From contig CAKOYC010000025.1 in assembly GCA_934130265.1 (NCBI GenBank), positions 1-10,076 of the forward strand: a stretch of DNA of 10,076 nucleotides, written 5' to 3'. The position numbers were made by a program, and so were the translations under genes. This document shows, piece by piece, positions 6,531 to 10,076 of the stretch (its first letter is position 1; every line of letters begins with the position of its first letter). A model generated the notes under the pieces. The model saw only the letters and a program-made list of their open reading frames with translations, was not told the origin of the DNA and made no database searches. This stretch comes from an uncultured Bacilli bacterium (GTDB lineage Bacteria > Bacillota_I > Bacilli_A > RF39 > UBA660).

Positions 6531-7651
6531 TGGGAAAGATTAAATATCATTTAGAAAAGAAAGAAAAAGATACAAAGGCAAGACTTGGTAAGTTAGAAAC
6601 TAATTATGGAACTTATGATACACCGATGTTTATGCCAGTTGGAACAAGAGCAACAGTTAAAGGACTTACTCCAGAAGAAGTTAAAGACTGCCATAGTGGA
6701 ATTATCCTTGCTAATACTTATCACTTATGGTTAAGACCTGGTGAAGATATAGTAGCAAAAGCTGGGGGATTACATAAGTTTATGAATTATGATGGACCAA
6801 TACTTACTGATTGTGGTGGTTTTCAGGTCTTTTCTCTTGTTAAAAATAAAGAGAAGAATATCTTAGAAGAGGGAGTTAAGTTTAAGAGTCACTTAGATGG
6901 AAGTGAATTATTCTTAACACCTGAAAAATCAATTGAAATTCAAAATAAACTAGATAGTGATATTGCTATGAGCTTTGATGAGTGTCCTCCTTATCCTGTT
7001 AGTTATGATTATATGAAAAAGTCTGTCTTAAGAACAATTAGATGGGCAGAACGTGGAAAGAAAGTTCATAATAATCCTAATCAGTCTTTATTTGGGATTG
7101 TTCAAGGAGGAGAGTTTACTGATCTTAGAGAACTAAGTTGTAAGGAAACGGTTAAGATGGATTTTGATGGTTATAGTATTGGTGGTACTTCAGTAGGTGA
7201 GAGTAAACCTGTTATGTATAAGATGGTTGAAGATGGTGTTAGATACTTACCGGAAGATAAAGTAAGATACTTAATGGGAGTAGGAGATCCAATCGATATT
7301 ATTGAAGGAGTTATTAGAGGAATTGATATCTTTGACTGTGTTTTACCAACTAGAATAGCAAGACATGGTCAAGCTTTTACAAGAAGTGGTAAGATAACTT
7401 TAAAGAATGCTAAATACAAAGAAGACTTTACTCCAATCGAAGAAACTTGCGATTGCTATGCTTGTAAGAATTATACTAAAGCTTATATTAGACACTTAAT
7501 CACTTGTGATGAAATGTTAGGAGGAAGACTATTATCTATTCATAACATTAGATTCTTAATAAAATTAACAGAAGAGTTAAGAGAAGCGATAAAAGAAGAC
7601 AGACTATTAGAATACCGTGATGAATTCATAAATAAATATCAAGGGATGTGA
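6530..7651 (+). CDS. tgt: tRNA-guanine transglycosylase
   Basis: This 373-aa TIM-barrel enzyme swaps G34 of tRNAs with GUN anticodons for preQ1 (or queuine in salvaging species) during queuosine formation. Motifs are FMPVGTRATVKG (34-45), ANTYHLWLRPG (61-71), ILTDCGGFQVFSL (91-103) with Asp94, MSFDECPPYPV (147-157) with Asp150, FGIVQGG (188-194), GGTSVGES (218-225) and GIDIFDCVLPTRIARHG (264-280) with the nucleophile Asp269. The zinc site is C307, C309, C312 and H338 (CDCYAC...SIHN). An ideal AGGAGG (6516-6521) sits 8 nt before the ATG. Length is normal. The base-pocket loop reads GGTSVGE where the bacterial norm I recall is GGLAVGE or GGLSVGE. No queuosine-synthesis or transport gene is seen nearby. 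Confidence 0.97.
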   Translation: MGKIKYHLEKKEKDTKARLGKLETNYGTYDTPMFMPVGTRATVKGLTPEEVKDCHSGIILANTYHLWLRPGEDIVAKAGGLHKFMNYDGPILTDCGGFQVFSLVKNKEKNILEEGVKFKSHLDGSELFLTPEKSIEIQNKLDSDIAMSFDECPPYPVSYDYMKKSVLRTIRWAERGKKVHNNPNQSLFGIVQGGEFTDLRELSCKETVKMDFDGYSIGGTSVGESKPVMYKMVEDGVRYLPEDKVRYLMGVGDPIDIIEGVIRGIDIFDCVLPTRIARHGQAFTRSGKITLKNAKYKEDFTPIEETCDCYACKNYTKAYIRHLITCDEMLGGRLLSIHNIRFLIKLTEELREAIKEDRLLEYRDEFINKYQGM

Positions 7652-7656
7652 GTTTA

Positions 7657-8436
7657 ATGGCTAAAAAATATGAATTAATTGGTTGCTATTATAATAAGTA
7701 TGCCAAAAATAAATATCAAAATGAACAAGTTATTAAAATAGATGGTGTTAAGCTTGATAGTTTAGAGTCTATTGATAGATTTACCTCAATGTATACTTAT
7801 CAGTATTTTACTGATATGATAGGTAATATTTATCCTGATAAAAATATGTTTTCAATAAGAGTAAGTGATTCTAAAAGTGATAAGAATTATTTTTTAAAGA
7901 CTATTTATGATGATAAAGAATTAAATAAAGTTTTAGGAATGACTACTAAAAAGACGATAGATACGGCGACTGGTAAGAGAACAGTTAGTTTAGTACCGCT
8001 AAGAGAAAAAATAGTCTATCAGACATTTGCTCCTATTAAAGCAGCTTTGGTTAATAAAGATTATGATGAAGTTTCCTCTCTTATTTATACTAGAAGTGAT
8101 TATATGTTTAAGTTAGAAAGATTTTGTAAGACTAGTTATGATGATGGAGAAGTTGATAATGATTTAGCATCATTAGAAAAAGAGTTTTGCGATTATCCGG
8201 TTTTTCGTGATGCTTATTTACCAAGAATTAAGAAAAAAGTCGATAATTTGGTAATTAAGACTAATAAGAAACCAGTCTTTACTAGTAATATAGTGGTTAA
8301 TAAAGATGTTCAGTTTATTGACCAATTAGCAAGATTCAATCAAGATGAAAAAGAAGAGTTTTTAGATGAAGCTGAATACGAGAAGGCATATGGTGATAAT
8401 GCTCCTTATCAAGAAGGTAGTAAATGGAGAATTTAG
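7657..8436 (+). CDS. Hypothetical soluble protein between tgt and the Xer recombinase
   Basis: No family is recognised. The protein has 259 residues from ATG 7657. AAGGGATG (7641-7648) lies upstream, and the alternative GTG at 7648 is too close to it. The sequence is Tyr-, Asp- and Lys-rich with no signal peptide or TM segment. The N-terminus (KYELIGCYYNKYAKNKY) leads into an alternating alpha/beta-like region to about residue 120 (VSLVPLREKIVYQTFAPIKAAL). An acidic patch (DDGEVDNDLASLEKEF) follows near 165-180. The tail (LDEAEYEKAYGDNAPYQ) is acidic and probably disordered. No catalytic motif is seen. The end overlaps the recombinase start by 13 nt, so the two are translated together. It could be a lineage-specific accessory of either neighbour. 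Confidence 0.75.
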   Translation: MAKKYELIGCYYNKYAKNKYQNEQVIKIDGVKLDSLESIDRFTSMYTYQYFTDMIGNIYPDKNMFSIRVSDSKSDKNYFLKTIYDDKELNKVLGMTTKKTIDTATGKRTVSLVPLREKIVYQTFAPIKAALVNKDYDEVSSLIYTRSDYMFKLERFCKTSYDDGEVDNDLASLEKEFCDYPVFRDAYLPRIKKKVDNLVIKTNKKPVFTSNIVVNKDVQFIDQLARFNQDEKEEFLDEAEYEKAYGDNAPYQEGSKWRI

Positions 8437-9302
8437 AGTATTATCTTGAGTATTTAGAATATCAGAAACATTATTCTTTTTATACTGTTGATAACTATAG
8501 AGAAGACTTAGAAGAGTTTTTTGCCTATCTTGATAGAGAAGGACTCTCTTATTTAAAATTAGAATATAGTGATATTAGACTTTATCTTATGTATTTAAAA
8601 GATGAGAGAAAACTAAAGGCTTCTAGTATAGATAGACATTTAAGTTCTTTAAGAGGTTATTATCAGTACTTAGAAAAAGAAAATAAGGTTAAGAGTAATG
8701 TTTTCTCATTTATTAGAGGACCAAAGAAGGATAAAATACTACCTCACTACTTTGAATATAATGAAATAGAAGAGTTGTTTTCAATAAATGATATGAATAA
8801 TCCTTTAGGGGTAAGAAATCAGTTAATTCTAGAACTACTTTATGGTACTGGTGTTAGAGTTAGTGAATTAGTTAATATAAAAATAAATGATATTAATAAA
8901 GAACAAAGAAAAATTAAGATATTTGGAAAAGGTAGTAAAGAGCGATATGTCCTTTATGGTGATTATGCTAGTGATGTACTTGATAAATACTTGAAAGAAG
9001 TTTATCCTAGTTTGAGAAAGCAAGGGGATTATTTAATTTTAAATAGTCATGGTGGTAAGATAACTACTAGAGGTGTTGCTTATCTTTTAGATGAAATGAT
9101 TAAAAAAACATCTATTCATAAAAATATTTCTCCCCATATGTTAAGACATACTTTCGCTACTCATTTATTAAATGAGGGGTGTGATATTCTTTCCGTTCAG
9201 GAGCTACTTGGACATGAGAGTTTATCGTCTACACAAGTATATACTCATGTTTCTAAAGAAAGATTAAAAGAAGTTTATGAAAAAGCTTTTCCAAGAAGAT
9301 AA
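8424..9302 (+). CDS. Tyrosine recombinase, XerC/XerD family
   Basis: This 292-aa protein has the N-terminal SAM-like core-binding domain (residues 1-90, LEYLEYQKHYSFYTVDNY) and the C-terminal catalytic domain (~105-292). All catalytic residues are visible: Arg145 in GTGVRVSEL, Lys169 in GKGSKERYV, His238 and Arg241 in HMLRHTFATHLL, His264 in LLGHESL, and the nucleophile Tyr273 in TQVYTHVS. Length and motifs match chromosomal XerC/XerD, which resolve chromosome dimers at dif, rather than phage integrases. XerC and XerD cannot be told apart here. ATG 8424 follows AGAAGG at 6 nt and lies inside the end of the preceding gene. It is the last gene of the plus-strand operon and ends directly against a convergent small ORF. 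Confidence 0.93.
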   Translation: MENLEYYLEYLEYQKHYSFYTVDNYREDLEEFFAYLDREGLSYLKLEYSDIRLYLMYLKDERKLKASSIDRHLSSLRGYYQYLEKENKVKSNVFSFIRGPKKDKILPHYFEYNEIEELFSINDMNNPLGVRNQLILELLYGTGVRVSELVNIKINDINKEQRKIKIFGKGSKERYVLYGDYASDVLDKYLKEVYPSLRKQGDYLILNSHGGKITTRGVAYLLDEMIKKTSIHKNISPHMLRHTFATHLLNEGCDILSVQELLGHESLSSTQVYTHVSKERLKEVYEKAFPRR

Positions 9303-9389
9303 TTATTTCTTCCTTCCATTATTTTTCTTAAGCATTAGTATTATATAGATTATTATTATGATTAAGACTAGATTGCCTAAATTATTCAT
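9303..9389 (-). CDS. Putative 28-aa single-TM small protein
   Basis: On the minus strand ATG 9389 opens 28 codons ending in TAA at 9305-9303, adjacent to the recombinase stop. The peptide begins MNNLGNLVL, has an almost pure Ile/Leu/Tyr core (LVLIIIIIYIILML, 7-20) and ends in a basic tail KKNNGRKK. This is the layout of a one-pass membrane peptide with the tail in the cytoplasm. A good ribosome binding site AAAGGGTGA (9403-9395) lies 5 nt before the start, and a TATAAT box is upstream (9417-9412). No named family is recognised. Similar shapes occur in small membrane proteins and type I toxins. The coding call rests on signals and composition, not on homology. Confidence 0.55.
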   Translation of the reverse strand: MNNLGNLVLIIIIIYIILMLKKNNGRKK

Positions 9390-9411
9390 ATCTTTCACCC
9401 TTTCTTATTTT

Positions 9412-9417
9412 ATTATA
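9412..9417 (-). promoter_or_regulatory. -10 box (TATAAT) upstream of the small membrane ORF
   Basis: The minus strand reads TATAAT at 9417-9412, 22 bp before the small ORF's start with its ribosome binding site between. The -35 region 17 bp upstream is poor (CCCAAA), so this is a tentative promoter. Confidence 0.4.
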
Positions 9418-9458
9418 GTATTAATTAGATAAGTTTTGGGGTGATTAGAACATATTTT

Positions 9459-9697
9459 AACTTTTCTCGTACTAGTTTTATTAAAAGTAAAAGATGGATT
9501 ACAACAAACCCATCTTTTTGATTTTTTCTAAGGATATTCCAGTCATTTCTATAACTTTTTTAGGAGTTATACCGTTTTTAAGCATAGTAGATATAATAGA
9601 AAATTGACCTTTTTCTTGACCTTCTTCGATACCAATTTTTTTTGCATAAGCCATTTTAGCTTCTTCTTTCCACTTTCTATCAAGTTCAGCATCATAC
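9459..9697. repeat. Direct repeat copy 1 (Rpn-tail plus terminator)
   Basis: The stretch from AACTTTTCTCGTACTAG (9459) through the coding block to CATCATA (about 9697) recurs from about 9823 to the right edge, offset 364-380 bp. Blocks around the stop codon and in the KNGITPKKVIEMTGIS region are nearly identical. The linker differs by 12 bp (four codons). Because copy 2 is cut by the window, the true repeat length is unknown. Confidence 0.85.
9489..9518. terminator. Hairpin terminator overlapping the stop codon, probably bidirectional
   Basis: AAAAGATGG (9489-9497) and CCATCTTTT (9510-9518) pair perfectly around a 12-nt loop that contains the stop codon of the minus-strand 84-aa ORF. On the plus strand it is followed by TTTTTGATTTTTT-like sequence, so it could also stop transcription coming from the recombinase operon. 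I saw no closer terminator for that operon. Confidence 0.7.
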
Positions 9698-9753
9698 AAC
9701 CCAATAGTATTGATATCAAAAGTAGCATCTTTGATTCTTTCAACCGTTTCCAT
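9499..9753 (-). CDS. Stand-alone C-terminal domain of an Rpn / PD-(D/E)XK transposase-like protein
   Basis: This 84-aa protein begins METVERIKDATF, passes through IGLYDAELDRKWKEEAK (17-33) and a Gly/Glu-rich linker (GIEEGQEKGQ, 41-50), and ends in a helix-turn-helix-like tail (MLKNGITPKKVIEMTGIS). This tail is typical of Rpn-family (PDDEXK-type, 'recombination-promoting nuclease/putative transposase') proteins of about 300 residues. The N-terminal nuclease domain is absent. It has an AAAGGAG ribosome binding site 11 nt before ATG 9753 and a TATAAT box further up, so it may be expressed rather than dead. It could be a 5'-truncated remnant, or a small C-terminal product comparable to the intragenic RpnS antitoxins of E. 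coli. The family call is moderately confident. Function is open. Confidence 0.65.
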   Translation of the reverse strand: METVERIKDATFDINTIGLYDAELDRKWKEEAKMAYAKKIGIEEGQEKGQFSIISTMLKNGITPKKVIEMTGISLEKIKKMGLL

Positions 9754-9776
9754 TAAGTCTTCATCTCCTTTTAATT

Positions 9777-9782
9777 ATTATA
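9777..9782 (-). promoter_or_regulatory. -10 box (TATAAT) upstream of the 84-aa Rpn-tail ORF
   Basis: The minus strand reads TATAAT at 9782-9777, about 24 bp before ATG 9753, with AAAGGAG between. No convincing -35 box is seen 16-18 bp upstream (CTTCAA-like). Tentative. Confidence 0.4.
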
Positions 9783-9856
9783 CTATTAAATATTTGAACT
9801 TGAAGATGATCTAAAAGAATTAAGCTTTTCCCGTACTAGTTTTTTTTAATTAAAGT

Positions 9857-9886
9857 AAAAGATGGATTACAACAAACCCATCTTTT
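9857..9886. terminator. Hairpin terminator of the second Rpn-tail copy
   Basis: AAAAGATGG (9857-9865) pairs with CCATCTTTT (9878-9886). The 12-nt loop carries the stop codon of the rightmost ORF. It is the same hairpin as at 9489-9518. Confidence 0.7.
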
Positions 9887-10076
9887 TGATTTTTTCTAAG
9901 GATATTCCAGTCATTTCTATAACTTTTTTTGGTGTTATACCGTTTTTAAGCATAGTAGATATAATAGAAAATTGACCTTCTTCGCGTCCTTCTTCACGGC
10001 CATCTTCCTTAGCTATCTTATTATAATATGCTATTTTAGCTTCTTCTTTCCACTTTCTATCAAGTTCAGCATCATA
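9867..10076 (-). CDS. Rpn / PD-(D/E)XK transposase-like protein, C-terminal 69 residues only
   Basis: The minus strand from the window edge to TAA (9869-9867) is open for 69 residues: YDAELDRKWKEEAK, a linker DGREEGREEGQ, then the same tail SIISTMLKNGITPKKVIEM and KKMGLL end as the neighbouring ORF. The last 46 residues match that ORF almost completely. The linker is four residues longer, and the preceding segment differs (IAYYNKIAKE versus MAYAKKIGIE). The 5' part is outside the window, so whether a nuclease domain is attached cannot be seen. A full-length gene here would make the left copy its duplicated tail. Confidence 0.65.
   Translation of the reverse strand, partial: YDAELDRKWKEEAKIAYYNKIAKEDGREEGREEGQFSIISTMLKNGITPKKVIEMTGISLEKIKKMGLL

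Larger units (their letters stand above)
9823..10076. repeat. Direct repeat copy 2 (Rpn-tail plus terminator), cut by window edge
   Basis: Starting from AGCTTTTCCCGTACTAG at about 9823, this copy parallels copy 1 at 9459. It carries the same terminator hairpin, stop codon and tail coding block and runs to the end of the window. It has a 12-bp longer Gly/Glu-rich linker (GREEGREEG). Confidence 0.85.

Noticed and set aside
6341..6550. A minus-strand 69-codon hydrophobic open frame.
   Set aside because: It lies opposite the Lys/Glu-rich end of the unknown gene between trmD and tgt. Antisense of AAA/GAA codons gives Phe/Leu/Ser-rich false membrane proteins.
9303..9498. A dif site for the Xer recombinase downstream of its gene.
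   Set aside because: I could not find an 11-6-11 imperfect palindrome resembling dif. The stretch is explained by the small ORF, a -10 box and the terminator hairpin.
1..10076. Mycoplasma-type code (TGA as Trp), suggested by the extreme AT content.
   Set aside because: TGA ends genes at 2750-2752 and 7649-7651 where the protein is complete, tryptophans are TGG, and no gene needs TGA read-through.
9499..10076. Insertion sequence with defined ends.
   Set aside because: The two tail copies are direct repeats. I saw no terminal inverted repeats or target-site duplication, and the right copy is cut off.

Overview
The window is very AT-rich. Nearly every gene has a Shine-Dalgarno-type ribosome binding site, and genes are packed with 1-14 nt overlaps. 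This fits a low-GC Gram-positive lineage (Firmicutes/Bacilli, possibly an uncultured gut group). TGA is used as a stop (2750-2752, 7649-7651) and tryptophan is encoded by TGG, so the standard bacterial code applies rather than the Mycoplasma code. The species cannot be named from the sequence alone.

Left part (1-1316, minus strand): the 5' two-thirds or more of a secreted thioester-domain (TQXA/TED-type) surface protein. It has a signal peptide, a Cys/Gln pair in the right motif contexts, and an array of 29-residue (87-bp) near-identical cysteine-containing repeats that runs off the window edge. It is divergent from the next operon. The shared intergenic region carries a TTGACT-17-TATAAT promoter (minus), an extended -10 promoter (plus) and a perfect 10-bp inverted repeat between them.

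Middle left (1429-3456, plus): a compact three-gene unit: a stand-alone Clp-type AAA+ ATPase module that lacks the usual pore-loop motif, a four-TM membrane protein and an S51-family (peptidase E-like) serine hydrolase. A hairpin terminator closes it.

Middle right (3582-9302, plus): a long housekeeping operon. The order is YgjP-type metallopeptidase, TrmH/SpoU-family RNA 2'-O-methyltransferase, rimM, trmD, an unknown helical protein, tgt, an unknown 259-aa protein and a Xer-type tyrosine recombinase. Most of the recognisable members act on tRNA/rRNA modification or ribosome maturation. The two unknown proteins are translationally embedded among them.

Right end (9303-10076, minus): a 28-aa putative single-TM small protein missed by normal length cut-offs, then two direct copies of the C-terminal part of an Rpn/PD-(D/E)XK 'transposase-like' nuclease family. 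The first copy is an 84-aa ORF with its own ribosome binding site and -10 box. The second runs off the window. Each copy carries a hairpin terminator overlapping its stop codon.
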